Positions 1 through 13,850 are shown, counted from the stretch's first letter. The stretch: DNA of 64,000 nt from Orthonyx spaldingii (GCA_013397795.1 VZTJ01003247.1:6972-70971), one strand, 5' to 3'. Numbers and translations: made by a program. The notes: a model not told the origin generated them from the letters alone.

Positions 1-3000
1 TATATATATATATAGAAGAAGCAGCCTAAGGGGGTCTATCCGTGCAATAAATTTAATTTTACTCTCTGAATCCAAATGGGATTTTCTTTACTGTGACCTC
101 TGGAGCACACTATAAAAATGGGGATAAATTTTCTCTTCTAAAAGGCCACTATATGGTCCTCATTTGTGTCCAGAACAGCTCTTCCTACCGCTGTCACAAT
201 CCTGTGGAAACATTGTTACAAGTGACTCAGATATTCAGTGTTTTGATTGTGTGCAGAGGGTCGTGTTCATTCTTCTCACTCCAAACCAGCACTGTGAGTG
301 CCCCGTTTTCCTCTATTGATGTATGGCTTAGAAGTGTAAGAAGAAATAACCTTTTTCATTCCCTTAGTGAGATTTCTTGAAAGTGTCTTTCTCCAAATGG
401 CTCCAACTATCTTTCCCAGAAACAACTAAAATAGAAAAAAACTAGCAAAAATTTTGAACCACAAAGGCTAATGAAAATGAAAAAAACCCATCTGCCTATG
501 CAACGAGGCCTTTACACAATGCATAAAATCAGTCCATGAGAATATGTAGAGACACTATGCAGTAGTAATGAATTTCTACCATTAGTGTGATGAAAATAGC
601 AATTGTGTTAATGAATGTAGAAAGAAACACATGTATTTAATGAAGACTTCTGGTGTCAGACTTGGGAACTTTTTCTAAAAAAATTATAGTTGTGCGTTAT
701 CTGCTCGACACACTCTTCCATTGTCCACTCTTCTTTGGTAAATTGATGGCATTCAAAGATTGGAATAGCTTCTGTCTGTCCCATGGAGCAAAGCTGAATA
801 TTCGAGGTGTTTGGCATTGTCAGCACAAACCTGCCCAAGAGTATTAGAGCATTTCTCCCGACTACACTCACATTGTATCATCTGCTAATGCAAAAACCAG
901 ACTTTGAAGGATGGTCCCTGTCAATGGTACCACCTTTGGAGTTAGCACTCCAGTGTATTTCAGTTCAGATATTCTTATATTCTGGGTTTTACCTCTGGCT
1001 CCATTGAGATGAGACTTGAGCTTGTGTTTGTGGAGGCTTGTTTTTCATATGGTTTCCAGCATGCCATTTTAAAAGTGCTTTTTTTTCCTCCGTCCACTTC
1101 TATGTTTTTAAAATGGCCAGATAGATTAAAATTTGGTCACATAAAAATATAGGGCCTTCAAAATTCTTCTCTTAGGAAATACAGCTCAGTGCTGGACATG
1201 GAGGGGTCAGACAAATTTTAAATCACATACAATTGTTCACCTCATTCCCCAGCATGTTCCCTGCACAGATGCAGAGTTCAGGAGTACAACAAAACTATTA
1301 TGAATAAGACTCAGCGAGAGGAAGGAAAATGAATGAAGATTTGCTCCTGTCCCTTCTAATGCTGCATGTTACCTCCAGAAAATACTTATTTATCCAGGAC
1401 TAAAAGAACAAAGGGGGTTATTTTCCTTTCTGGAGGACCTTACGTGGGTCTTTTTTCACCTGCAGAAGACCAGCTAATAAATACCACAATGTATTTTCAG
1501 CTACATTGCATTTTTCCTGTCATGGGTATGAGGAAGGAGAATGCTGCTCTGCTCTCTGCACAGCAGGAATTCCCTCCAGTGACCATTAGCAGTAATTAAA
1601 ACAGCTTCTCCACAATGAAAAACACATGGTAATACCTAATTAGGAGAACTTCTGCAGCAGAGAGAATAAAGAGCCTGATGCTTCTCATCTCCCTCTGACA
1701 AAGGTGTTATCCTGGGACAGACTTTAATCTGGCACAGGGAACTCTTCAGTTCAAATCTCCTGAAGTGTTCAAATCTCCAGCAGTGTTTTCCGTGTGGGAT
1801 GCAGATTCTTGCCTTCAGCTGGAGCTCTCTTGTAGCAGAGGAAGGGCTTTGAATAGGTGTGATGGCCCACATCCCCTTTCTCTATGTGTCCATCAGCCCT
1901 GAAGCCAGCAAATCCAGCATATCCAGAGCATCCTGGCTGCCTGCAATGCATACCTTCCTCTAACTCTTAAAAAATGTAGCACACTATTAAAACTTCCCAT
2001 GCTAATTGCTACCACAACCAAAATTATGTAGTCATAAAGAGAGAATTTTACTGTTGCACAGGGAATTATTTACAGTAGAGAAGTATGTGAAAGCTGAATT
2101 CTCTGAGTGATTTCTGTGCGAGTTTCATATTTAATGCATGGAAACTACCTTGATAAAAGCCCTGAGAGAATAATTCCATCTTGCAACTTCTTCACGATTG
2201 CTATTGTATGGGTTATCAGTCTTACACTTTACATTTAGATATGCTAAATAGGGCTTTTCTTCCATTAATAATGAGAAAATTTCCCCTTTTTTGTGTACTT
2301 TTCAGAATTAAAATTAGTATTAACATTATTTGGCTATCTGTTTGGACAGGGAATTTCCGTGATGGGAGAAAGAAAGTTAATTTCATTTCTAGATGAATAT
2401 TACTGGGTGGAGAAGAGCCACACAAAGGAGAATTTATGAAATGACACTTCTCTCATGAGTAGTCTGCAATGAGTAACTCTTTTCTTTTTGCAGCAAGTAG
2501 TTTTGGAAACTCCTCGTCAGCTTAAGAGTAACATCCTTGTTCTGTAAAACTCTAAAATATGAGCTACCAGTGTAAGCATGTTTTTGTAGACTCTCAGAGC
2601 CCTGGGGTGAATGGTGCTGGCAGCAGTTTGCAGCCCCCATATAGAAGCTGCAATTCTGCAATTCTCCCTTAATCTTGAGCCTTTTCTGGCCCCAAACTCT
2701 TGCCCAAGCCTGATGGCCTTTTTCCTCCAACACAAACCCTGCAGCAAGCACAAACATGTTTACAGATATATCACAGGTGAACTATTTCTAAGGGCCAACT
2801 TTATCTTTAAAAGGCTAATCTCACTGGGAGAGTCCTGTATAGTCCACAAAGAGAGGCTCTCCCCCAGGGTGAGTGGATGGTTGGGATAATAGTTACTGTG
2901 TTAGTCCGGGGCAAGAACCTTTCTTGTCCTCCTGAACCCTCCTCTGACAGGTCTTATCCTGGCTATCATGGAAGTAGAAAACAGAATTTTTACTACAGCT

Positions 3001-3229
3001 GAAGGATGTCATTCTTTCCTGTCTCAGTCTTCTTCTTTCAGTTATTCAAATTCTCTCAGAGTTTTCCACAGAAATTTCGTTTTCTGGACCCCTGATTCTG
3101 TTCAGTGCTCTAATCTAAACTCTTCCCTTGTGGATCTGGTTTTCTGGAAATGCACAGCTTGAATGTTGTGCCTCACCAGGTCCTTTTCACGCTGAAGAGA
3201 CCAGAGGGTGGTTTCCTCTACCTCACAGG
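1..3229. other. Intergenic, no gene recognised
   Basis: Starts within a TA microsatellite (seven units at 1-14). The rest is moderately AT-rich unique sequence with only short, overlapping, non-homologous open frames. It lies about 27 kb or more past the ERBB4 poly(A) site. Confidence 0.8.
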
Positions 3230-3770
3230 CACAATGAGCCCTGGGTCCTATTAAAGACCATTTGGTGGTTGTGGCTAGAGCTCTCATTTGTAAAATCCTT
3301 TGCAATTCCAGATTTGTTCTCAGTTGGCATCATCTGCAGACTTAATAAGTATGCTCTCTGTTTTATCAACTGGATCATTAGTGGAAGTATTGAAGAGTCC
3401 AGGGCCCAGGGCAGCTCCCAGTGGAACACACAGGTCCATACTGCTATATTGATGCTGAAATATTGATAACTCCTTTCCAAGTGCTGCTTTCCATCCACTT
3501 TTGCCTTCCTCCCACACTGTGAAATCCCTGCGCTTCCTTCATTCAACTGTGAGAATGCTACAAAAACATATATAAAGTCAAGTTATGCAATTTCTGCTGT
3601 TGTTCTTCTGCCTACAAAACCCATCACCCTGTCTCAAGAAGAATGTATTTTGGCTTGACACTCTTTGTTCTTGAGAAATCCATGGTGGCTTCTACTCCAG
3701 TCCTGGTTTTTCCTAGGTGCATGCATGCAATGTGTTCAGCTACTTCTTTGTTGGAGGTTAGTGTGATAAA
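3230..3770 (-). mobile_element. Ancient CR1 LINE fragment with reverse-transcriptase relic
   Basis: The minus strand translates around 3320-3440 to VPLGAALGPGLFNTSTNDP and then LIKSADDAN. This parallels the CR1 reverse-transcriptase block VPQGSVLGPxLFN...FADD. The catalytic FADD is degraded to SADD. Plus-strand words at 3655-3720 (tgttcttgagaaatccatggtggct and a later cctaggtgc) match the antisense of the next upstream part of the same ORF. The copy is truncated, frame-broken and clearly old, since it resembles reptile/bird ancestral CR1 more than recent subfamilies. Limits are approximate. Confidence 0.75.
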
Positions 3771-4539
3771 TGCATATTATAATGTTGGCTTTTCGCAATT
3801 AAAATGAAGGCTCTCTGTTACAGCAAGTGATGCTTTCTCTCTTTTCCTCAATTCCCTCTCCTGGAAATCAGGTCAGGAATGTTATGAATCCAACATCATT
3901 AATGATTGCAAAGTGTTTTGAGATCCCTGAATGGCAGAACTTATATAAGTGGGAAAGTCTTATTAGGATAATTATAATTGCCAACTGTACTGGCGCAATA
4001 TAGATCACATAATGAGTTATTTGGTTTTTCCTTTCTCTCTCTTTCTCCTTCTCAGCTCCCCTAAGCCACAAAAATAGACTGATTTTTAATTGGCAACTTT
4101 CATTTCTAGTGACTGGATTTCTCTCCGAAGTTCAAACTCAGCAGCAACATTTAGAAAATGCAAGTTGCTTTCAGATCAATTGAAATTTGCAGGGCCATGT
4201 TAAAGAGAAAAGTGTCTGCGCTCTTTGAACTAGAGAAGCACGTGCTGAACCTGCCTTTTGAATTCTGAGCACTTGTCTCTCCATTATCTTGGTGTGCTCA
4301 CCATTCATGGATGATTGTGACCAATCTGTTGAAGGTGAATTGGAGACTTAACAGGTGAGTGACAGGGCAAAGCCATGGCCTCTGTGGGGAAAAGAAATCC
4401 CCTTTGTACTTCGATCTCCCATTTCACTTGTGTTGGTGTGAATGTGTGGTCGTCTGGAACTGATGCAAAGATGGGATAAGACCAGCTCCTGCTGTTTTAT
4501 TAGGACTTAAAAGACTATTGATAATCAGGCAATTTCCTC
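3771..4539. other. Intergenic; possible conserved non-coding stretch
   Basis: Unique AT-rich sequence between the CR1 relic and LTR copy A. The 4080-4340 part contains the 10-bp palindrome AGCACGTGCT (an E-box core) and an ATTGGC word, with low repeat content. No gene is seen; regulatory function is a guess. Confidence 0.35.
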
Positions 4540-4544
4540 CCCAT

Positions 4545-5178
4545 TGTCACGATCCGCTAACATAGAGCAGGATTCGTGATGGTTCGTTACCCAAATCTCA
4601 GAGTGCAAAAGAAACACAAAACGGGGATTTTTGCTTCAATCACAACAATGCACTTTATTGCGTGCCAACAACCCGATTATGCGATAGAGGGGGAGAGAGA
4701 GAGATGTAAGAAACAAAGGATAGAGAGGAAAAAGAGGGGAAGGAGGGTGTATAGCTACCAACGGCTGGCGGGATCCCCGTGGTCGTCTGTCACTGGATCC
4801 GTCGTCGGCCGTGGGGAAGATCTTCTTCTGGGGTCTTCTCAGAGAGTACCTTTATAGTCCTTTTGAAAGCGAGGGGCAGTTGGCCAAAAGGTGGGGAAAT
4901 AGAGCTCATGGTTCGTGAGACTGTCCGGAGCCCAGCTTTCACGCTCAGGCTTGCACAGGCCTCCCCGTTCCTTCTCGCTTGGGCAGCCAGGGCAAAGCAA
5001 CCTGTTCTTTCAGCGCCTCTCAGCGAACACACCTGCAGAGATTGGCAGGCATCCCACCTCGGTTTGGCCAGGACTTCTGTGCAAAAGTCCTCTTGTCCCC
5101 TTTTGGGGGGGGTTTTAGTCTCAGTCCCCCCATAGATGATCGTGAGACAGATGAAGGGTCTTCGGACCGTCTCTTACA
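4545..5178 (-). mobile_element. Solo LTR, copy A (634 bp, 5-bp TSD)
   Basis: The element begins TGTCACGA and ends CTTACA on the plus strand, so it has TG...CA ends. It is flanked by the perfect 5-bp duplication CCCAT at 4540-4544 and 5179-5183. On the minus strand a TATAAA (4851-4856) is followed about 190 bp later by AATAAA (4654-4659), then about 109 bp to the LTR end. That is the U3-R-U5 order of a retroviral LTR and sets orientation. No internal gag/pol sequence is present, so it is a solo LTR left by recombination. A 5-bp duplication suggests an ERVL-like class, but the family needs a library search. It is 634 bp and roughly 2% different from copy B. Confidence 0.93.
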
Positions 5179-5183
5179 CCCAT

Positions 5184-8100
5184 AAAACACTTTTTCTCAG
5201 CTGCAGTAACCACTCATGTTCATCCCTCTGACTGGGAAGCAGGTCCTTAAAGCTTTATAAAAGTGGATTAAGAAATATATTAATAGTTAAGAAATTATGA
5301 TCTCCTTGTAGAGGCCTGCATCTTACAGGTGGTAATATCAATGCTTAAATCAACACGTGTTTATTTCTTGTTGAGCCCTGAACATTGGATCTAATATGAA
5401 ATGTGGACCCATCTGGAAATGGCAAGGATGTTGACTGCTGTAGAGAATGTATGTCCTTTCTTTCCTTTCTTACTTCTGGTGTGTTAGAAGTGTCCTTAGA
5501 ACTCCTCCACTTCTTGTCCTTAGTGATCCCAGAGGTTGTTTGCACTTGCATGGAAACATATTGTATATAATTGCCATTATAAGGGCACAGTACTCTTTTA
5601 TCATTCCTGCTATACAATACTTAGCTGAAACCCACACCTACAGATCTGTCCATTTCTGTTAAATGTTTTTCAAATATACAAGTCCCAGTCTGTATTTGCT
5701 GCTCCATCAGTACTTTACTTGTTAACCAAACTACTTAGAGAGCAACAAAACAAAAGCACAGTTGCTACTCTGTTTAACTTTCCAGAGCAGCTGAGATTTT
5801 CTTGCTCTATTCTTTAGGATGTTATGTTTACCTCAGCAGACTCAACCATACTTTTAAAACACAGGGAAGGCAGATGTGTGAATCCTGAATTGTGCCTCAG
5901 GCTCCTTCTGAAAATGGGCTGAGTTCTGTCTGTTGCCCTCCTCACACGCCTTTCACTTGCTGGAGAGAACACCTTACATTGTAGAGCTGCTGTCAGGTTT
6001 TTCCTTGAACAAGTTAAAAATTTGCATCTTACTGCCATCCTTACTAAAGATAATGCTGATGTTTACAACCCCTGGAAGCCCTTAGGTAAATGTGCTGTGT
6101 CCATGTTGCCTGCCTTGAATCCAAAATGTTCCGGCAGGAATCACACCCTGTACAAGACTGTCAGCTCCAGCAGAGACCTGTTGCACGTCTAATTAGCTCT
6201 GTATTGCTGAGTATAAATGTCTGTGTGCACGTGTCAAAAAAGCACTTGACATGAAAGTCCCAGAACATCACCGGGTCTCTGAGGGAGTTCTGTCTCATCT
6301 CTGCTCTCTGTTCAGCCTCAGACTTTCCACCTTGTGCTTAGTATTCCAGATGATGTTTCCGGTGCTCTGGAGTTGGAACACACTCAGGGTTGAGCTGGTC
6401 AGGGTGCAGCTCTGGGGTATGGGAACAGGGTGCATTTTGGTTACAGCTCTGGAGTTTCTTGTGTGTTTCTGCACTTCTCATGACACCTCTGGGTTTTTTT
6501 CTTTTTTGTTTTTTTTCTTTTTTTTGGGGGAATGTTATTTTTAAAGACCTTTCCCTTCAGTTAAAAAAGAAATTGTTGGTATTGAAGGTATGTTACAGTT
6601 TCTAAAATCAAAGGGAATAAAGTAGAATGGCCAGCAGTGGCACTGTAACCAGTGCCACCAGCGGCTGTGTTGAGCAAGTTTCCATTAAATGCTTCACTTC
6701 ACACTGACAGCCCTGCACTTGGAGACCCATGTGGCAGAGCAGATTGCTGTGGTTATGGGTTAAGGGCCATTCCCAGGGCTCTGGGCACAGCAACTGAGAA
6801 CAAGGAGGCGTTTATATAATTTGGGAACGTTTTGTCTTTCCTTGCCATGGAATATTTCTACACTCTTAAAATGCGCCATAGTTCTTTCAGTGAGTACTGA
6901 ATGCTTTGATTTCTGCTGTTCTGTGGAGGTGATGTGTGCTAGAAGCCCTCCTTGCCTCTTCCTCACAGATTTTATGACTTTTAGAGAAGGAGCTGGACGA
7001 GGACTGTGTGGTGGATGACAGGTCCAGGCAGTCCCATCTGCTGCTGGCCAGAGACTGCCCAGAGCAGCAGTGGGAAAAGCTGATATATAGTGAATATATC
7101 AGTAAAGAAGAAAGAAGAGAAAAGACATAATTTGCTGGCTCAGTGGGGACCTGGCAAACCCTAATAGCCTTCAAATGGAAAAGAAAATAAAAGGAAATGC
7201 TCCGCTAGTTCATTCCTGTGATTTGCAAACAAAACTTGTTTAGCTTTTGTGTCATAAAGGCGTCTTTTTATTTAAATATTGACATACCAATTTAAAAGGA
7301 GAAGAGGTTTAGGAAAAAAGATCAATAATCTGAGATGAAGGATTTTGTGTTGGAATAAATGGAGCCTTTACCCAAAATTACATTTTGAGAGTTTTTTTCC
7401 TTCTTTTTATTGGCTGAAAGATATTTTTACTTGGACTGGAGTTAATTGTTTTGTTTCAGCGTCACAAACGGCTGCATCATTTCAGGGTGACACCAAAAGA
7501 GAAGACTCAAATTATGGTTTATTAGCTATGGACAGTGAAGCTAAGGGAATTAATTATTGGACTTGGGGTTTTTTTATGCTGTTTTTCCATGCTATATGAA
7601 TTTTGGCTAATCCTTGGTTGTTGCTTGCTTGAATTAATCCTCTTTCTTTAAGCACCTCTTTAAACGTGAATCTGGCAGCATTTTGTTTTTTGGTGTTGTT
7701 TTTCTCTGCTCATTTTTTCTTTTTAAATTTTTTCACCTACAAAACGTTGAGGCTCTTAAGGTATCACCAAGGAGAGGGAAATGTGGATCAGGACTGGGCC
7801 AGGCCAGTACTGCAGGCTCAGCTGCAGCATTCCAGAAGGTGTAGCTAACAGGAGACAGGGACTTCAAAAGTAAGAGAAATGATGACATAGGTGTATTGCT
7901 AGGACACTTCAGTGCCAAAATTCAGGGCAATTTTATGCCACCACTGGTGCCAGAAGCAATCTCTGCCCTGGGCCCCTTGTAGTTCAGGTAGACAGGCCGG
8001 GCTAAATAGGTAAAAGCAGCATACTGGACGGGTCTCAGGCTGTAGTACCAGGAGATGGAGTAGGCTGCTGGGAGGGTGGGTCTGTCCTCAGTGTGGCTCT

Positions 8101-10383
8101 GGCTGCAGGGATGCCAGTGCGTGCCTGGTCCATCGGAAGGGATGGGCACAGGGCAGGAGCTGCCAGGAGATCCCTGCTGCTCTCATGTGTTGCAGGAAGG
8201 AAAGCCAGAAGGCAGGATGCCATCTCGTACAGTCAGCCTGCTGTTGTCCTGATCTAGCATGACAAATTGGTGTTCCCAGAGTGGCAGCAGAGTAATCAGA
8301 CTGTGACAAATGGTTTACTTAGAGCAATTTGTTTTCATTTTACTGAAAATTTCCGCAGTCCCAACAAAAGTTTCCCCCTTGCCTCCTCACTCCCAGCTGC
8401 CTCCCTCTTCCTTTAATGTCATTTGCATGGTGTTAAGAGAAGGACCTGTGCCCCAGAGGGCAGCGTGGCAGTTGGGAGATCAGGTTTCCAGGGACCCCCA
8501 GGTTTTTTGCAGCTGGAAGGTGTTGCTGGAGGCAATGTGTTTGCTGAGTGTGAAGTTAACCTCCATTAGCTGTAGACTGTACCCGTGCTTTTGCCTCATT
8601 TCTCACATGTGAGCTGAGCTACCTCACACCTTGGACAGGCTGGTTCCTGGTGCATGAAGGGTGTGCGGGATCAGGGGTTCCCTGTGCCTGAAAAGGGTGA
8701 GTGTCAGTCTCGCGCCTTTCAGTTACTAAGCCCAAGCACAGCCCTGTAGCAGTGATGTGTCCAGAAAAGGGGAGCAGTGCCTGCCTGAGGTACTGCCAGA
8801 CACAATGGCCCTGTGGGTGACAGGGCAGCTGTACAGCCCCATCCTGGCTCCTGCCACAGCTGGGTCTCTCTACTTTAGCACACCTGCAAAAGTCAAAAAG
8901 TATGGAGAGAAGGGAAAAACTGTTAAAAATTAAACAATGCGAAAAACAGTCTAGGAATTTGAGAATGTTCAGGTCCCTGCCAAGCCAGTGCTTGCAGCTG
9001 GCTTGGGGATGGAAACCTCATGACCTTTTCCTGCTCAAGTGTCACCCCAGTCTTCCACGGGGCTTCTCAGTGCTGTGGTGTCACTGCAAGGTTAAGCCTT
9101 GAATGGTTTGACCTGCTTGGCTTTCACAGCAGAGAGATAAAAATTGGGTAAACTCTGCATGGCCTGTTTAGCAGAATTTTCCCTGTCCTACGGCAGAGAA
9201 GGAATTGCCATGAGACTGACCTGGGAGCCTGCTCAACTCGGGCTCCTCATCTTCTGCTTACTCAGGTTGGTCTCATTTATAATAATTACCTGTTTCTTTC
9301 AAGCACAATTATTGCAGTTTCAGCAACCAATGCTTTCCATGGGCTGCAGAAAAGGGAGACCAACGCCTTGTGTAAAATAAAAGGATAGTGGTACGAGGGG
9401 ACTGGAGCTGGGAGCTCTGTACCATGGAAAAGGAGACAGAAGGGCAGGGAAGAGTCAGGCTGGTAGCAGGGCACCCTGGTGTAATAGCCTTTTGACATGG
9501 GTTGTTGAGGTGAACATTCTCCAAAATCATGCCCCAAGGATGGGCTTCGTGGCAGACCTGGCCAGCAGGCCTGTGGCAACCAGCACTTCTTCAGATCTGG
9601 CTCCTTTCCTTCTTGGTCTTTTTCAAAAGTGCATCACTGCCCAGGGCAGAGTACCTGAGGCTCTGCAGGTGTGACGTGGTACTGCAGTCCTTTCAATCCA
9701 CCCCAAAGCCAGGAAAACTTATTTGAGGCCTTCTGGGGTGCAAGCCTTGCTCCTGGACGTGTGGTGAATCCGGAGCAGTAGAGAGGAAGTGATGGAGTCA
9801 CAGCTTTTCCACGTCATGCTGCCTTGTGCCCATTCCTGTCTTGTATCTGCAAGCAGCTATATTAGGATGACCTCAGTACAGGCTAATGGGATGAAATGCT
9901 CAGGCCGCTCTGATATGGGAGTTGGAAGTGATAGTCCATTCTTTGGCTCCCAGGTCTGCCAGCAGCTTCAAGGACTTGATTTGCCAAACTGTTGTATCAG
10001 TGCTGGTGCTGCATCAGCTGCTGCTACTTCTTCTTGTGTGCTTGTGCCACTACACAAATACTCAATAATGTGATGCAATTTACTGCTGTGTTCCTCCTCC
10101 AGGCACCAGAGACATCCATCATGGTCTGGGGGGCGGCCAGGACAGCCCTTCTCCTGCACTTTGTCACAGTGGCAGCTGGGTCTGAAAAGAGTGCAGTGCC
10201 ACATAGAGAGTCTGGGAGTGTAATGGCTTTCCTTAAATGAAATTCCCACTCTGTTGGCAACTTGGCTCTGCAGAAGCCCCTGGAAATAGCACAGCGGTGT
10301 GTAACGAAGTGGTGCCCACTGGAACGTGTCCCTGGCCTTGGCTGGAATGAGCTTTCTGGTATGTGCTCACACAACAAAATGAC
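5184..10383. other. Intergenic, no gene recognised
   Basis: Between LTR copy A and the AT-rich block at 10.4 kb. It holds a T-rich run at about 6488-6526 and a GC-richer part from 7.8 to 10.3 kb. Open frames are short, overlap on both strands and show no family motif. Confidence 0.75.
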
Positions 10384-10620
10384 TTAAGCAAGAGCATTAT
10401 CACAACATGGTTTTCATAATGTATTAGCAAACATCATAAAGCCATGGAAAATTACTTGCACTAATCGGACATCCATAAATAGAATCAAATCGTAGGTTTG
10501 ACTCTCCATTGAAGTGAATAATTTATCAGCTGATTAAAACTGATCATTTTGTACAACATGCCAGTAGTTTTCCAGTGCATGTTTTTACTGTCCATATATC
10601 TCCATTAGATTGATGGGTTT
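10384..10620. other. Candidate conserved non-coding element
   Basis: AT-rich unique block with words typical of homeodomain and bHLH sites (aaattac, actaatc, tcagctgattaaa, tgatcat), bordered by GC-richer DNA. No repeat or coding signal. Proposed only from texture; cross-species alignment decides. Confidence 0.3.
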
Positions 10621-13211
10621 GGGTGGTTCAGAATGGTAGTAGTCAGGTAAATGCCATGTGTAAGCAAATAAAGTTGGATTTTTAGCATCTGAGACCCATT
10701 CTCAGATCTCTAACACCAAAATGGGGTGCTGTTACATATTTAAATAAAAGCCGCTCTCAAGAGCTAGGGAGAAAGAAAGAAGCAAACCCCAACCCTTCAA
10801 TCACCAAATAACACCTTGCAGCCATTGCAGGTAGGGCAGGAAAGCTGCTCCAAGCCCCCTCAGTGCCCTCTGGGCCACTCAGGGGAGCAGAGGGATGCGA
10901 TGGCCAGCGGGGGAGACCACAGCACTCAGTATTTCTGTCCTGCTGTGTTGGGAAGTAAGTGTCAGTTGACTGAGCACCCTTCAGACCTATCTTTTCTTCT
11001 CCCCATCCTCCATCCATGCCTCGTGTCCCTGTCCCTGCTCCTGTTCAGACTGGCATGCTGTCTGCACCCACATGAGGATTTTCTGAATGTTTTGGTGTTT
11101 ACTTTCCTGCATTGATGTTACTCACTGGTCTCTTTAGCTGTTTGGATATGGGACATTTCCCTTGATAAAAGTCTATATTTGGGTGCAGAATCCTACATGG
11201 CTGCAAAACGTCCAACGAGATTCAGTTAAAAGGAAATTACAATTGTTCATAAAATGAATATTTGACAGCTGGGGACGTCTTAGGCAAAGTCTCCAGGGAA
11301 GTGCAGCATAACTGAAGGCCAAGCCCAGGAGCCCCTGCTTAGGCTTGCTCTGCATGGTCATCTGGTCCTGTGCCACACACGCACAGTGTCCTAAGCACAT
11401 TTGGAACCTGGTGCAGCATCCCAGGGAGCAGTTCCTGTGCCTGGGGGCTGGCATTGCACTCTGGCCAGGCTGGTGCCACAACTGGGCCACTGCAGTGCCA
11501 GCAAGAGGAGGGGGATTCCACACACCTCACATTTGCAGAAAGGAGAGGGTGGTCAAGTCTTAGATGTGGGTGATGAGGAAGCTGAATTGCTCTTTCCTCT
11601 GCAAACAGTTTCGGTGTGCAGAAATCCAAACACAGACGCTCTCGATTTTTTTGGCTGCTTCTTTTGCTCTAAGGGAATGTGGCACCAACCTGCCATCAAC
11701 CAGGGCGGTGCTTATTGTGATACCCCAGTTCTACTCTCCTCCGAGAACTGCACCAGTGAAAATTGTGCTGGCTTCTCTAGGAGGGAAGGAAGGAATGTGG
11801 CATCAGACAATTTGCAGCGTTGCTTAGCAGTAATTTAAAAGAATTAAAATGGAAACAGCAGGAGGCCGAAGCAGTTGGCAGGGGAGCATTTGTCAGGCTA
11901 GCTGTGTGTGAAGCAGGGATCATAACTGTTGCCTTTTCCCTTCAGATTTGCAGCTTAGTTGTCCCTCTGATCCCCAGAGGCAATCAGTTCAGTTCCTGAC
12001 TAAGGAAGAAGGAGAACTGAGAGCAAAAGCAAAGATTTTCAGTAATGGATCAATACTTCAGGCAGATAGAGACGTGAGTATAGAATAAGTATAAAACATT
12101 AGTACATCTATCAGCATATGAAACTAAGCGTATGAAATATATACCTTTTGCATGTCAGCAGAGTTAGTGCTGGTGTTGTTACTTTGTACTGGAAATGTTT
12201 CCTGTGTCTGTCTCAGAGTGGTGGCAGGTTAGAACCCACCTTAACAGATTTAATTCATCCATCCATTTAATGGAGAAAAAAAGCATTTTTTTCCTCTATT
12301 ATATTGCTGCAAAACTGCATCCCAGCCTGGACTGGCACAGAACACTGAAGTCTGGACAGTGCCTAGTGGTTTTTTTGCAAGGAGAGAGTGTCTACATACA
12401 TCAGAAACACAATTCTAATTTTTTACCCATTGACAGTGTTGCTTGTTATTTAACAAACTGAAGCAGTTTCTGTAGCCATGTTCTTCTGTCACTCTTCAGA
12501 CCAGCCTGGACTCAGCATGGTGTGAATGAGGGATATTGCCGAAGGGGAAGGACGGCCAAAGTTTCGGATTTGACAGCTCTTTCTGCTGCTCACCTTTCTT
12601 GAGTAGAGCTGCTGCCTTCTGCTGGACTAGATTCTGTCCAAGCTGCTGTATAATTAGCACCACTGGCAGCATTATCCTCCTCAGCCAAAATCACTGTTTT
12701 GTAGCTCTAGGCTGGCAATCTGGCACACGCAGGGATTGTTATTCTGAGGCTGGAGCTGTGTTGTGCCTCTTGCCAGTCCTCTCACAAGAAAAATTAGTTC
12801 AATTCTTGGATCCAGTCTTCTGGGAATGCACAGAAATGCTGCTCCACCACAGCTTCTGTTCTGGCTTCTTTGGCTTTTTGCATAATTAAAACAGCCCTGA
12901 GGATGCTCCCTGGGTTTTGTTGTTTATGCAACATTGCAATTTGTCTTTCCTACTTGAAGGGTGAAATGTTTGGCAAGGCTGCTACCTTTTCATCAGTTAA
13001 TGAGGAACTGGTTAGTGATAAGCAGTTGATGTTCTGGTATGTGTCCCAGCATGGCCCAGTATTTTTTTTTGCTGTCTGCTTTTCTCTTTCAAGCCTGAAC
13101 ATGACCACAATTTGTATGTGCCCCTTTTCCTAAGTGAAACAGTGGGATCAGGAACTTCTTAATCAACAATGTTTCATTTTCATCATTTTGAAAATGAAGT
13201 TTTGGTAGTGC
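10621..13211. other. Intergenic, no gene recognised
   Basis: Unique sequence up to LTR copy B. Nothing coding or repetitive is recognised beyond short homopolymers. Confidence 0.75.
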
Positions 13212-13216
13212 CACAC

Positions 13217-13850
13217 TGTCACGACCCGCTAACATAGAGCAGGATTCGTGATGGTTCGTTACCCAAATCTCAGAGTGCAAAAGAAACACAAAACGGGGAT
13301 TTTTGCTTCAATCACAACAATGCACTTTATTGCGTGCCAACAACCCGATTATGCGATAGAGGGGGAGAGAGAGAGGTGTAAGAAGCAAAGGATAGAGAGG
13401 AAAAAGAGGGGAAGGAGGGTTTATAGCTACCAACGGCCGGAGGGATCCCTGTGGTCTTCTGTCACTGGATCCGTCGTCGTCCGTGGGGAAGATCTTCTTC
13501 TGGGGTCTTCTCAGAGAGTACCTTTATAGTCCTTTTGAAAGCGAGGGGCAGTTGGCCAAAAGGTGGGGAAATAGAGCTCATTGTTCGTGAGACTGTCCGG
13601 AGCCCAGCTTCCACGCTCAGGCTTGCACAGGCCTCCCCGTTCCTTCTCGCTTGGGCAGCCAGGGCAAAGCAACCTGTTCTTTCAGCGCCTCTCAGCGAAC
13701 ACACCTGCAGAGATTGGCAGGCATCCCACCTCGGTTTGGCCAGGACTTCTGTGCAAAAGTCCTCTTGCCCCCTTTTGGGGGGGGTTTTAGTCTCAGTCCC
13801 CCCATAGATGATTGTGAGAGAGATGAAGGGTCTTCGGACCGTCTCTTACA
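13217..13850 (-). mobile_element. Solo LTR, copy B (634 bp, 5-bp TSD)
   Basis: Second copy of the element at 4545-5178, same length and same orientation, with about 14 substitutions and no length change by my count. It is flanked by CACAC at 13212-13216 and 13851-13855, a different duplication from copy A. It is therefore a separate insertion and not a segmental duplication. The TATAAA is at 13523-13528 and the AATAAA at 13326-13331 on the minus strand. Open frames inside the two copies are shared by virtue of the repeat and should not be read as paralogous genes. Confidence 0.93.

Noticed and set aside
4576..5185. Matching sets of open frames at 4.6-5.2 kb and 13.2-13.9 kb that look like a paralogous pair
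   Set aside because: Both sets lie inside two copies of the same solo LTR with independent target-site duplications; no coding constraint is implied.
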